Shown piece by piece: positions 36,392 to 44,106 of a stretch of DNA of 64,000 nt. Each line of letters begins with the position of its first letter. Position 1 is the first letter of the stretch. This stretch comes from Saprospira sp. CCB-QB6 (GTDB taxonomy: Bacteria > Bacteroidota > Bacteroidia > Chitinophagales > Saprospiraceae). Both the position numbers and the translations under genes were made by a program. The stretch covers positions 3,873,501 through 3,937,500 of the forward strand of contig NZ_CP116808.1 in assembly GCF_028464065.1 (NCBI RefSeq). Reading direction: 5' to 3'. The notes under the pieces are model-generated. The model worked only from the letters and a program-made list of their open reading frames with translations. It was not told the DNA's origin and made no database searches.

Positions 36392-36522
36392 TTTGGGGCC
36401 CGCGGCCGGCTAGGCTTTGCCTAGCTCGGCCGCCGCTATGCTGCGGGGCTCGCAGGTCTGCTCGGCCCTTCGCCGCTTGGCCGCTCGGTCTGGCCTGCGG
36501 CCCCCCTCCGCAGCGCTGGGCC
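36392..36522 (+). repeat. GGGGC multi-stem repeat, arm K-left
   Basis: It begins 11 bp after the stop codon in gene orientation. P0 GGCCC/GGGCC, long P1 with GGCTAGGC/GCCTAGC, P2 GCCGC-ttg-GCCGC-type, P3 GGCC-tgc-GGCC, end CCGCAGCGCTGGGCC. Confidence 0.9.
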
Positions 36523-36669
36523 GCTCATCTTGAGTTGTTACTTTTGGCTGTCTTCTTCGGCCGTTAATTTTGTGAGGGTTAAAGTATTTATAGGCTATTG
36601 CGCAGCAATACCGCTTTTGCTTTAGGTTTCAACCTGCAGCCACAGCTAGCAGGCGGCGAAGCCGCCGCA
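36523..36669. repeat. Spacer between K arms with small hairpins
   Basis: It holds TATTGCGCAGCAATA and GGTTTCAACC, and a GGCGGC/GCCGCC stem near 36655. No gene is supported. Confidence 0.6.
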
Positions 36670-36830
36670 GGCTTAGGGATGGATAGCAGTGGCCGTCAGG
36701 CCAGACCAAGGCGCTGAAAGCGCCGCAGGGCCGAGCGATCAGCGAGCTGCGACACAGCCCCGCAGGGGCGCCAGTTCGATGACCAACGGGAATACCCAGC
36801 CCGGCCCGCCCGCAGGGCGGGCAAGCCCCA
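36670..36830 (-). repeat. GGGGC multi-stem repeat, arm K-right, with inserted module
   Basis: P0 GGCTT/AAGCC, P2 GGCGC-tttca-GCGCC, P3 GGCC-tgac-GGCC, end CTATCCATCCCTAAGCC. Between P1 and the core it carries an extra block (36765-36797) related to the module seen at 42183, 42347 and 54315. This enlarges the arm without disturbing the closing stem. Confidence 0.88.
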
Positions 36831-36864
36831 GAGAATTAGTTTATTCCCTTTTTAACAAAAAACT

Positions 36865-37500
36865 ATGAAGTACTGCCTAATTATTATCTGCTTAGTTTTT
36901 GTGATCAACAGGCATTTTGCACAATCGGAGGTCGCCGTCAATACAATGATAAATGTTGACAGTTTACTTGATGATATAGATTATGCAAGGAGAAATCTTT
37001 TAAGCGTAAAAGAGAAGGTTGCTTTGATCGATAGTTTGTTATCTAGAAAAGATGATTATCGAATTAGTAAAGGCTGGAGAGTGAGTTGTTGCCCTACTCC
37101 GGCAGAGATAAGAGCTACTAGTCATCCTGCACCTACTTTAGTAACAAAAAGTGCAGTTGCATTATATTTAATTGAATGTATAATTCAAGATAAATTTGAC
37201 TACGAAGAAATATCTGATATTTGTCTAGTTTATAAAAAAAGAAACCAAAGGAACAGAATTTTTCCGGAACATTGTAGCGTATTACGCTTATATAGTGTTC
37301 AGGATATTATTAAGGATTTAGAAGTGGTAGATAGGAATAAACTTGTTAATAAAAGGCATTTTAAAAAGATATATCGTTTGTACAGAAGAGGAATTAACAA
37401 GCTCAAGAAGAAAAAGAAAACCTTAGATGAAATTAGGAGTAGGCAAAATCATCCTTTAGCAGCTAGTCGCTATGCTTGGCTGCGCGCCGATTTTGAATAA
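36865..37500 (+). CDS. Exported hypothetical protein
   Basis: A 211-residue protein with a signal peptide (MKYCLIIICLVFVINRHFAQ). It contains a central VSCCPTPAEIRATSHPA segment and a basic, Lys-rich tail (NKLKKKKKTLDEIR). No family is recognised. AT-rich composition and the surrounding repeats place it in the accessory lipoprotein island. Confidence 0.65.
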   Translation: MKYCLIIICLVFVINRHFAQSEVAVNTMINVDSLLDDIDYARRNLLSVKEKVALIDSLLSRKDDYRISKGWRVSCCPTPAEIRATSHPAPTLVTKSAVALYLIECIIQDKFDYEEISDICLVYKKRNQRNRIFPEHCSVLRLYSVQDIIKDLEVVDRNKLVNKRHFKKIYRLYRRGINKLKKKKKTLDEIRSRQNHPLAASRYAWLRADFE

Positions 37501-37581
37501 TTTTAGAGAGGCTTTTTTGGGCTATCTGCGGCAAAGTTAATTTTATTATACATCAGGCTAACAGCTAAAATGATTATATAG

Positions 37582-38019
37582 ATGAAGTATACCTTATTTG
37601 TTGTATTTGTATTTTTGTTGAGCTGTAAAAGCAGTAGGCGATTAGAAGTTTACAATAGTGATGTTATGGCAGATGAAGTGCTTTGCATAGAGAAGTTGCT
37701 AGTGGTTTCTGCATCCTTAAAGTCTACTGCAATCCTTTATGTTTATCCTGAATCGACAACTGTTACTGTTCGTAATGGAAAACGAGAGCTAAAAGGGGCA
37801 AAAATCGCTTTAGATGGGCTTAAATTTGGCCTGATGGCTTATGAATTAGACAGAAAAAGGGACAAGCAAATATGGGTATCAGATAGTATTCACAATAGTA
37901 ATTTTATTGTAGACTACAGATATGGATATCTTTCTTTAAGCCATGATACTTCAGCTGTGCAGGGGCAAGAGTGCTCATGGGTTTTAAATTACCGTAACTC
38001 TATGCCTTATTTTAGATGA
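37582..38019 (+). CDS. Small hypothetical lipoprotein
   Basis: The 145-residue protein begins MKYTLFVVFVFLLSCKSSRR with a lipobox-like LLSC, so the mature protein should be lipid-anchored at Cys15. The rest is beta-rich and unrecognised. The gene lies 81 bp after the preceding exported protein. Confidence 0.65.
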   Translation: MKYTLFVVFVFLLSCKSSRRLEVYNSDVMADEVLCIEKLLVVSASLKSTAILYVYPESTTVTVRNGKRELKGAKIALDGLKFGLMAYELDRKRDKQIWVSDSIHNSNFIVDYRYGYLSLSHDTSAVQGQECSWVLNYRNSMPYFR

Positions 38020-38054
38020 GGGCTTTTAGCTGCAGGGCGATATATCCATCCTAC

Positions 38055-38194
38055 AGGCCGCGAAGCGGCCGCAGGCTTAGGGATGGATAGCAGTGGCCGC
38101 AGGCCAGACCAAGGCCGTAAGGCCGCAGGGCCGAGCGATCAGCGAGCTGCGACACAGCCCGGCCCGGCCGCAGGGCGGGCAAGCCCCCAAAAAA
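38055..38194 (-). repeat. GGGGC multi-stem repeat, arm L with extra hairpin
   Basis: The core (38074-38194) has P0 GGCTT/AAGCC, P1 GCCCGCC/GGCCGGGC, P2 GGCC-ttac-GGCC, P3 GGCC-tgc-GGCC and outer GGGGGC with a T-run. A GGCCGC/GCGGCC hairpin and the TGTAGGATGGATAT tail follow. Confidence 0.88.
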
Positions 38195-38274
38195 GTATCC
38201 TTATGAAGAGAGATCGTAAGGATCAAATTCCTTAATTTAGGAGATCTTTTACTTAAAAGACTGCGGACCATTTT

Positions 38275-38958
38275 ATGCAAAAAATTAGCTTGATTTATTT
38301 TGGGGCTATTAGCTTGCTAGCACTCTATTGTCTTGTTTCTTGTAAGAAGAAATACCCTGAAGACCGATATTATTTAGAGAAAGTAGCTATTCGAGTAGTT
38401 GACTATCTTGGCAAAGACAGTATGGGCTGCGCTATTATAGATAATTATTTGAATGAGAGGAAAAATGACTCCTGCGGTATAGCCCTTAGGTTTTATAAAA
38501 GGTTTTATTCTGACTCAACCAATGGCACTTACATCGTTATTGGGTGTCAGCCAAAAGGTTTTTATGGAACAGAAGAAAAAATTCATAGGATATCATTACA
38601 AACGCTGTTTGATCAAAACTCTATAGATAGCTTCCTTGTAGGAAATGAAAACTTCAGTTTTGTCCATATAGAAAAAGCTGTAAACACTTCGCATACTACA
38701 GAGAGTCATCCTTGCGGCACCAATAGTTGCTCCTGTCTAGGGACAGAAGTGTTCTCAAGTTTAACTGATTTCAAAAGGAGCTATAATTCTAATTCTAAGA
38801 AAACTTGGAAAGACCTCTTGGGCAGTGAAGTTTACTTTTGGATGCCTAAGGCTGAGTTTAAAAAACTACTAGCTGATACCCATAGTACGGAAATTGAATT
38901 ACGTATTGAAATGGAGGATGGCCGGGCTTTGGGTGCGAATACTGAAGTGAAAAACTAG
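38275..38958 (+). CDS. Hypothetical lipoprotein, 227 residues
   Basis: The N-terminus MQKISLIYFGAISLLALYCLVSCKKK has a lipobox (LVSC) after a hydrophobic stretch. The mature protein is charged and contains HPCGTNSCSCLGTEVF (Cys cluster, residues about 143-158). No known family is recognised. It overlaps the start of a TonB-like remnant at its 3' end. Confidence 0.65.
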   Translation: MQKISLIYFGAISLLALYCLVSCKKKYPEDRYYLEKVAIRVVDYLGKDSMGCAIIDNYLNERKNDSCGIALRFYKRFYSDSTNGTYIVIGCQPKGFYGTEEKIHRISLQTLFDQNSIDSFLVGNENFSFVHIEKAVNTSHTTESHPCGTNSCSCLGTEVFSSLTDFKRSYNSNSKKTWKDLLGSEVYFWMPKAEFKKLLADTHSTEIELRIEMEDGRALGANTEVKN

Positions 38959-39118
38959 TAGCGCCAGTTTTACAAATAGGGGACATACAGAGCCCCAGAG
39001 GCTAGCCCTAAAACAACTAGACAAAGAATATATCTGGCAGCCCGCTAAACATAAAGGCAAGGTAGTCGCCTGTCGGTTGATTTTGCCAGTGCGAATTCAT
39101 TTTCTTAGAGAAAAATAA
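38951..39118 (+). pseudogene. Remnant of a TonB C-terminal-like domain
   Basis: A frame without start codon reads EPQRLALKQLDKEYIWQPAK then HKGKVVACRLILPVRIHFLRE and stops. It fits the tail of the TonB C-terminal domain (aL..l...W.PA..nGk.V....lP..F). It overlaps the 3' end of the preceding lipoprotein gene in another frame. Only about 45 residues remain, so it is a decayed fragment rather than a working energy transducer. Confidence 0.5.
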
Positions 39119-39162
39119 AGTGAGCTAAACTGCCCCAATTTTTTTTAATAAAACCAAGATGA

Positions 39163-40014
39163 ATGAGCATCAGAATAACAGATCTGGATAAAAATATTTT
39201 TGGACTGCTCTTCTTTATAGCCATATTATCTGCCTGTTCTGAGAAGATGGAAAAAGAGAAGCTTATAGAACGCACTTCAGTTGCAGAATTATCTAATCTA
39301 GACTCATTTATAACTCAAGAGATAGTTTGGGCTACCACAGAAAAGGAACAGCAATACTTTGACCGATTAGCAGAGGAGCAGCTCCCTCCCTACCATATAG
39401 ATACTTTGGACGAACTCTCTCTAGGGTTAAGAATTTATGTCGTACACACTCTTGGCGGAAATATACGTTTTCTTCTTTTAGAAGATGGGCTGAATCATCA
39501 TTTAAGCATTCTTCCAATGAATAACTATAATTCTGCGATTAAGCAACTAAGTGGAGGAGAGAAGAATATCTATAAAGAAGTATTTGCTCTTCAAAATAAA
39601 GATATGCTTGGTCTGGAACGTTTTGTTAATCAATCGGCTGTTATTCAACAGCAAGGGCTAAGTCTGTCATTAACAGATAGTTTGTTTAGCTGCTATTTTA
39701 ATTACAAAAATGATTGGGAAATTGCAGACACTTTAACTCTGAAGAGAGTTCACGATTTATCGGAATTGGAAAAAGTGAAACAGCATTTTTTTAGCTCAAG
39801 AGCCAGAGAGGATCAAGCGCTTTTTGAGTTCTTAAAGGATATGCTTTCTTTAGAGAGGGAAAAATCATTACAAATCAAATACGCTGCTGATGCTTTGAAA
39901 GCAGGGGCATTGGTCTATTATGACCAGCATTTGATACACCTTATTGTTGTTACTGAAAATAAAAATCCCCGCTTTAAGCATCGGAGGTATACGATTGACT
40001 ATACTGTATTTTAG
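39163..40014 (+). CDS. Hypothetical lipoprotein, paralogue of the 45794 gene
   Basis: A 283-residue protein with N-terminal hydrophobic segment and lipobox (FIAILSACSEK). It shares a pattern with the gene at 45794-46657: an N-terminal VW-(T/C) segment, LSLGLRIY/YSLGLELY, NIRFLLLEDG/NRFFILRDLS, QGLSLSLTDSL/QGLDLEGVDSL and a C-terminal LIHLIVV/LFHILFVY. Function is unknown. It stops just before the tRNA-Val region, with a bidirectional terminator after it. Confidence 0.68.
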   Translation: MSIRITDLDKNIFGLLFFIAILSACSEKMEKEKLIERTSVAELSNLDSFITQEIVWATTEKEQQYFDRLAEEQLPPYHIDTLDELSLGLRIYVVHTLGGNIRFLLLEDGLNHHLSILPMNNYNSAIKQLSGGEKNIYKEVFALQNKDMLGLERFVNQSAVIQQQGLSLSLTDSLFSCYFNYKNDWEIADTLTLKRVHDLSELEKVKQHFFSSRAREDQALFEFLKDMLSLEREKSLQIKYAADALKAGALVYYDQHLIHLIVVTENKNPRFKHRRYTIDYTVF

Positions 40015-40035
40015 ACTGCTATGACCCACACAAAC

Positions 40036-40075
40036 AAAAAAAAAGAGTTACCGATTAAATCAGTAACTCTTTTTT
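40036..40075 (-). terminator. Bidirectional terminator between the lipoprotein gene and tRNA-Val
   Basis: GAGTTAC (40045-40051) pairs with GTAACTC (40063-40069), extended by A/T runs on both sides, around an 11-nt loop. Both strands end in T-runs, so it can end the lipoprotein transcript (plus) and the tRNA transcript (minus). Confidence 0.88.
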
Positions 40076-40079
40076 GTAG

Positions 40080-40154
40080 TGGGCGAAGAGGGATTCGAAC
40101 CCCCGACCCTCTGGGTGTAAACCAGATGCTCTGAACCAACTGAGCTATTCGCCC
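40080..40154 (-). tRNA. tRNA-Val (anticodon TAC)
   Basis: The minus strand folds into a full cloverleaf: acceptor GGGCGAA/TTCGCCC with discriminator A at 40080, D-arm GCTC/GAGC, anticodon stem TCTGG/CCAGA with loop TTTACAC (anticodon TAC), T-arm GGGGG/CCCTC with TTCGAAT. No CCA is encoded. Confidence 0.97.
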
Positions 40155-40231
40155 TTATTTTTGTGTTGCTTTCCGTTGAATGCATTGCAAATATACGGCA
40201 AGATTTTAAATCTCCAAATCTTTTTTTCTAG

Positions 40232-40283
40232 AAAAACTCCCCGATAATGCTTGTTTTGAGCTAACTCTAAGATTATCAGGGAG
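40232..40283 (-). terminator. Terminator of the TIR-CHAT gene
   Basis: CTCCCTGATAAT (minus, 40283-40272) pairs with ATTATCGGGGAG (40248-40237), one G-U pair, loop of 23 nt, followed by TTTTTCT. It lies 28 bp after the stop codon. Confidence 0.75.
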
Positions 40284-40311
40284 AAACTTTTTTGATTTTT
40301 TTTGAAGAAAA

Positions 40312-42054
40312 TTATTCTTCGATCTTAATATAGCGGACCGAGAAGTAGCTGCTCTTATAAATGGCCGCTAACTGACATTGCTCGCTATTATAGGCTAAGC
40401 GAAGTCGATAAGCCAATTGCTCGCCTTTGTAGACTTCTCCAGCCCGATCAGTACTCGACCAAAAATGGCCATAATGGCCTTCTTGCCAGAGCAGTTTGCG
40501 CTCCAACTTATATTCTCCGCAGGCTAGGGCCGCAAATTGACGGCTGTCTAGCCCTTTTTTATTGACCCAGCTCGTTTGTGCCTTTAGGGCCGAGCTTTTA
40601 TGATCTACCATGACCAATAGGGCCTCCCAATCACTTTTATTGGGCAAGCGCCAACCGGCAGGACAGTTTTTGACCGCCTGCTCCCAACTATATAACTGTC
40701 CACCATCGGCCAAACTAGAGGGCATGCTGTCCGCTAGGGCCAAGGCATAGTTGCGCCCCATCCAATCTTGTTTCCCAATCTTAATAACAGGATACTTTTG
40801 TCCATCTTTGGGATCGGTCCAATAAGAGGTTGTTTTTTCTGCAGAAACCTCTGGCTGGGGGAGGGGCTCCTCTGTTTTTGGCGGCTCTTCCACTTTGGGT
40901 TCCTCTACTTTGGGCTCTTCCACTTTTTCCTCTTTTTCTACCTCTCCCGATCGGTCAGGACCAATAGACGTTTCACTGCTATCGGTCGCTTTTTGAGAAA
41001 GGGTCAATTGGCCATGCTCATAAAACATGGCTTGGGCGGAGGGCGGTAAATTTTGAAAATCGACCTGGGCCGAAGCTAAGGCAAAGGCTTCGGCAGGCGT
41101 GGTACCGTTAAAGATGGCCATATAAAAAGCCTCAGAAAATAAAATGGCCTGCTGATCAGAAAGGGCATTATTGGTCCCAATAACGTAGGGAATGTATTGA
41201 GCAATCACTTTGGCCTGTGCCTCAGAGTAACAAGCATTGAGGAAAACGCAATCAATGTATTTTTGAAAGAGGCGAAAGAGTTGGGCCAAACTTGGTCCGT
41301 CGGCTAATTCTGATTCTCCAGAAGCGCCATAAAAGAGTAGGCCGTCCTCTCCACTTCCGTGGCCAGAAAAATGGACAAAGCGAGGTTTTTCTTGCAAAAG
41401 GGTCTCTAAAAGGGCCTTTTTCTGAATGTCTAAAGATAATTCCACTTCAAAGTTATCTCGATAATCAGAGCGGCGAAGCGCATTTTTAATGGCATTGATC
41501 TCAATATTGAGGTCTAAGGCCTGCGTATTTTTAGGGTTGGCCGTCAGCAAAAGCAATTTTTGTTGCTGTCCAACGGCTGTAGGCGCATTGCTGCGTTGCT
41601 GCTCAATATAAGTCACGCCCAATTCTACCCCTTCTACGGCTCTTTTCCAGGCCTCTGCGGTAGAGGACCAGCTAGGATCTAAGATAGGCAGGGCTGTTTT
41701 TTGCCCATTGGGCATGGGAAAAACGGGATAATCTGCATAGGGTTTGTGGCTATAATCACAGGCTTCCAACAAAATGGGTTGCACCCAATATTCGCGGCGT
41801 TTTTGTGCTTTTCGGGCTAGCAATTGGGCCAAAGGAGCGGCCTCCAATTGGGCATCTTCCAAATAGACGGGAGAAAGCAATAAGATCAAAATATTAACGG
41901 CCAAGTCTTTCTCTTCATAGGCCTCAAAGGGGTTTTCTTCTTGTTCCCCTACAATCTGAATTTGTCCGCTAGCCTTTAAAGGAGCCAAAAACTGCTCTAA
42001 AGTTGCCTGATGCTCCTGTTGGCTATCCACGGCCAAAATCTGTACGTTTACCAT
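40312..42054 (-). CDS. TIR-like/CHAT protease/FISUMP-domain fusion protein
   Basis: The 580-residue protein starts at ATG 42054 (the frame continues upstream into the repeat but is not protein-like there). Residues 1-150 look like a TIR fold (VNILILLLSPVYLEDAQL; VQPILLEACDY; the usual catalytic Glu is not obvious). Residues 165-350 are a CHAT caspase-like peptidase with H232 in HFSGHG and C275 in FLNACYS. A Pro/Glu-rich linker (370-405) leads to a FISUMP-type domain (415-580: KIGKQDWMGRNYA, NCPAGWRLPNKSDWEALL, FWSSTD). No signal peptide is seen, so it is cytosolic. CHAT proteins often execute regulated proteolysis in defence. No obvious partner gene is adjacent. Confidence 0.85.
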   Translation of the reverse strand: MVNVQILAVDSQQEHQATLEQFLAPLKASGQIQIVGEQEENPFEAYEEKDLAVNILILLLSPVYLEDAQLEAAPLAQLLARKAQKRREYWVQPILLEACDYSHKPYADYPVFPMPNGQKTALPILDPSWSSTAEAWKRAVEGVELGVTYIEQQRSNAPTAVGQQQKLLLLTANPKNTQALDLNIEINAIKNALRRSDYRDNFEVELSLDIQKKALLETLLQEKPRFVHFSGHGSGEDGLLFYGASGESELADGPSLAQLFRLFQKYIDCVFLNACYSEAQAKVIAQYIPYVIGTNNALSDQQAILFSEAFYMAIFNGTTPAEAFALASAQVDFQNLPPSAQAMFYEHGQLTLSQKATDSSETSIGPDRSGEVEKEEKVEEPKVEEPKVEEPPKTEEPLPQPEVSAEKTTSYWTDPKDGQKYPVIKIGKQDWMGRNYALALADSMPSSLADGGQLYSWEQAVKNCPAGWRLPNKSDWEALLVMVDHKSSALKAQTSWVNKKGLDSRQFAALACGEYKLERKLLWQEGHYGHFWSSTDRAGEVYKGEQLAYRLRLAYNSEQCQLAAIYKSSYFSVRYIKIEE

Positions 42055-42152
42055 AGTTTTTTCTGCGCTTAAAGTGTGCAGCGAAACTAAGGAATTTTTG
42101 TCATAATTTAAGCGGCACCAGAAATCTAGTCTAAGCCTCTTTTTATTTCTTG

Positions 42153-42400
42153 TTTTGGGGCCTCCCGCAGCAAGCTGCGGGCGGTTACTCCCTTCGGTCG
42201 TCGAACTGCGGCCTAAAGGCCTTGTTGTCGTTCGGCAGCTCGCTGTTACTTGCTTCGCTGCGTCGGCTCCCGTTGGTCGGGTCGCTCGGCCCTGCGCAAA
42301 AAACAAGTTTTTGCTGGGTCTGCGGCTTTGCCGCACTGCCTACCATCGGTTACTCCCGTTGGTCGTCGAACTGCACCCTAAAGGGCTTGTTGTGGCCGCT
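42153..42400 (+). repeat. GGGGC multi-stem repeat, arm M with inserted modules
   Basis: T-run and GGGGCCTCCCGCAGC, P1 CCGCAGC/GCTGCGG, then an inserted module (GGTTACTCCC...GTCGTCGAACTGC) before the core GCTCGCTGTTACT...GCTCGGCCCTGC, P2 GCAAAAA/TTTTTGC, P3 GCGGC-ttt-GCCGC. Instead of CTAGGCC the 3' end carries a second inserted module (42347-42397), so P0 is not visible. It lies upstream of the TIR-CHAT gene. Confidence 0.85.
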
Positions 42401-42434
42401 CAACTGTCTTTTTTCTTTTGGCTTTCAGCTTCGG

Positions 42435-42587
42435 TAGCTGGGCGGTTTTGGGCCCATGGGCTGAAGCCCATGGTTGTAGACTATGCAAACTGGCGGGCTA
42501 AAGCCCTTGTTTGCTATAAATGATATGGGCCGATGGTTTCAACCATCGGCCCATTTTTATTGGGCTTAGTATAGCCTCTTTTGTTGC
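42435..42587 (+). repeat. Direct repeat copy 1 flanking the tandem-repeat region
   Basis: About 153 bp with GGGCCCATGGGC, GGGCTGAAGCCC, GGGCTAAAGCCC and GGGCCGATGGTT/AACCATCGGCCC hairpins. It is a near copy of 43520-43675, in the same orientation, with 930 bp between them. Confidence 0.8.
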
Positions 42588-42756
42588 GCTGGTTTTCCAC
42601 CTAGATGTATTCATGTCATATAGTTATGAGCTGATGCTTAGCAAAACTCCTAGTTAGTCGTCCTGAAATCTATGATATATGTTGTCAAAGTCATTGAATG
42701 CACTAACTAATTGCTCGTTCTAGGTTCTTTTACTGCATAGCTATCGTCCTGAACTC

Positions 42757-42840
42757 CATAGTATAGGTTATGGAAGTGTATAATATATGTTGCAGAAGTG
42801 TATAGTATACGTTGGGTAAGTGTACAATATAGGTTGTAAG
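42757..42840 (+). repeat. Short 22-bp tandem repeats
   Basis: Nearly four degenerate copies of a 22-bp unit (consensus roughly tatagtataggttgnggaagtg) start at 42757, 42779, 42801 and 42823. An older copy is recognisable at 42671. No gene is here. Confidence 0.75.
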
Positions 42841-42841
42841 A

Positions 42842-42877
42842 CCCCAAAATAGACGTCCTAGAACGTCTATTTTGGGG
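42842..42877. repeat. Perfect 15-bp inverted repeat next to the 43-bp array
   Basis: CCCCAAAATAGACGT (42842-42856) and its exact reverse complement (42863-42877) flank a 6-nt loop. It is not followed by a T-run, so it is not a classical terminator. It shares GACGT with the units of the following tandem array. Confidence 0.8.
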
Positions 42878-42882
42878 CCCTA

Positions 42883-43269
42883 GACGTACCTCATAGAGTT
42901 TGGGACGTGCCCTATGGGGTTGGTAGACGTATCTGATAGAGTTCGGGACGTACCCTATGGGGTTGATGGACGTATCTGATAGAGTTTGGGACGTACCCTA
43001 TGGGGTTGATGGACGTATCTGATAGAGTTTGGGACGTACCCTATGGGGTTGATGGACGTATCTGATAGAGTTTGGGACGTACCCTATGGGGTTGATGGAC
43101 GTATCTGATAGAGTTTGGGACGTACCCTATGGGGTTGATGGACGTATCTGATAGAGTTTGGGACGTACCCTATGGGGTTGATGGACGTATCTGATAGAGT
43201 TTGGGACGTACCCTGTGGGGTTGATGGACGTATCTGATAGAGTTCGGGACGTACCCTGTGGGGTTTTAG
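42883..43269 (+). repeat. Tandem array of about nine 43-bp units
   Basis: Unit starts fall at 42883, 42926, 42969, 43012, 43055, 43098, 43141, 43184 and 43227, exactly 43 bp apart. Five central units are identical or nearly so; the first and last are diverged. Each holds GACGTATCTGATAGAG and the near-palindrome GGGACGTACCC. There is no long open frame through it, and 43 is not a multiple of three, so it does not encode a protein repeat. Confidence 0.95.
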
Positions 43270-43519
43270 GACCTATACAATGCAGTTCCAGATGCCTATA
43301 AAGCAGTAGAAGAGCTCTAGCTTGGGCTAAACAAGCGGCCTCTTCTGCTTTTTAAGCTATAAAATACGGTAAAGAAGGGCTATTTTGGCGTTGTTGGACC
43401 CAACATATACCTTAGAGGACCCCTATTTTGGGCTTGTGGAACTTCATAGTTATACTTTGTTAGTCCCCCAGCTTTTTCTTGGGGTTTTGAAAAAAGGAAA
43501 AGATAAATAAAGCGTCTTT

Positions 43520-43675
43520 TAGCGGCTGGGCGGTTTTGGGCCTATGGGCTGAAGCCCATGCTTGTAGGGCTATGTAAAGAGTGGACTAAAGCCCTTGTTT
43601 GCTATAAATGATATGGGCCGATGGTTTTAACCTTCGGCTCATTTTTATTGCGTTTAGTATGGCCGCTTTTGTTGC
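43520..43675 (+). repeat. Direct repeat copy 2 flanking the tandem-repeat region
   Basis: Near copy of 42435-42587. From about 43614 it also matches the spacers at 5363, 8158 and 46935, so it is the start of an arm-pair spacer leading to arm N. The stretch 43270-43519 between the array and this copy holds no supported gene. Confidence 0.78.
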
Positions 43676-43730
43676 TGTGGGTTTTAACCCACTGGGATAT
43701 ACATCCATCCTACAGGCCCGAAGGGCCGCA

Positions 43731-43851
43731 GGCCTAGGGGCCTGTAAGGGTGCCGCGTAGCGGCAGACCAAGGGCGCAGCCCGCGGGGCCGAGCAGCCCT
43801 GCGAGCCCTGAAAGGGCCCGGCCGCCGTAGGCGGCAGGCCCCAAAAAAAAA
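43731..43851 (-). repeat. GGGGC multi-stem repeat, arm N
   Basis: Closing stem GGGGCCTG/TAGGCCCC-type (P0 GGCCT/AGGCC), P1 GCCGCC-tac-GGCGGC, P2 GGGC-tgc-GCCC, P3 CCGC-tac-GCGG; outer end GGCCCC plus nine A. A GGCCC-ttc-GGGCC hairpin lies on its inner side. Confidence 0.9.
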
Positions 43852-43950
43852 CAGCAGTAAGAAATTTGATATTAGAAATTGGCGCCAAAATGGGCCGCTT
43901 GAGCATCTGTTGAAACAGAATATAACTTTAGCTAAGGTAATTAGGGGCAA

Positions 43951-44067
43951 ATGAAAAATATATTGTATATAATTGTAATCTTTTTTATTTCTGCTTGTAT
44001 GCCGCAGGGACCAACAGAGCTGTCTTATGCGGTATATTTACTGCCGGTGCATGGGCTCCAAGGCTGA
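43951..44067 (+). CDS. Possible 38-residue lipoprotein
   Basis: ATG at 43951 opens MKNILYIIVIFFISACMPQG, a signal peptide with lipobox (FISAC), followed by only 22 more residues and a stop. It may be a genuine small lipoprotein or the truncated 5' end of a former lipoprotein gene. The next lipoprotein gene begins 40 bp downstream. Confidence 0.4.
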   Translation: MKNILYIIVIFFISACMPQGPTELSYAVYLLPVHGLQG

Positions 44068-44106
44068 GGTTTTGCGCTGAGGATTAAATTTATAGAACTA
44101 AAGATC

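Noticed and set aside
42883-43269. The 43-bp array as a CRISPR array
   Set aside because: The units are directly adjacent and identical along their length with no variable spacers, and no cas genes are present.
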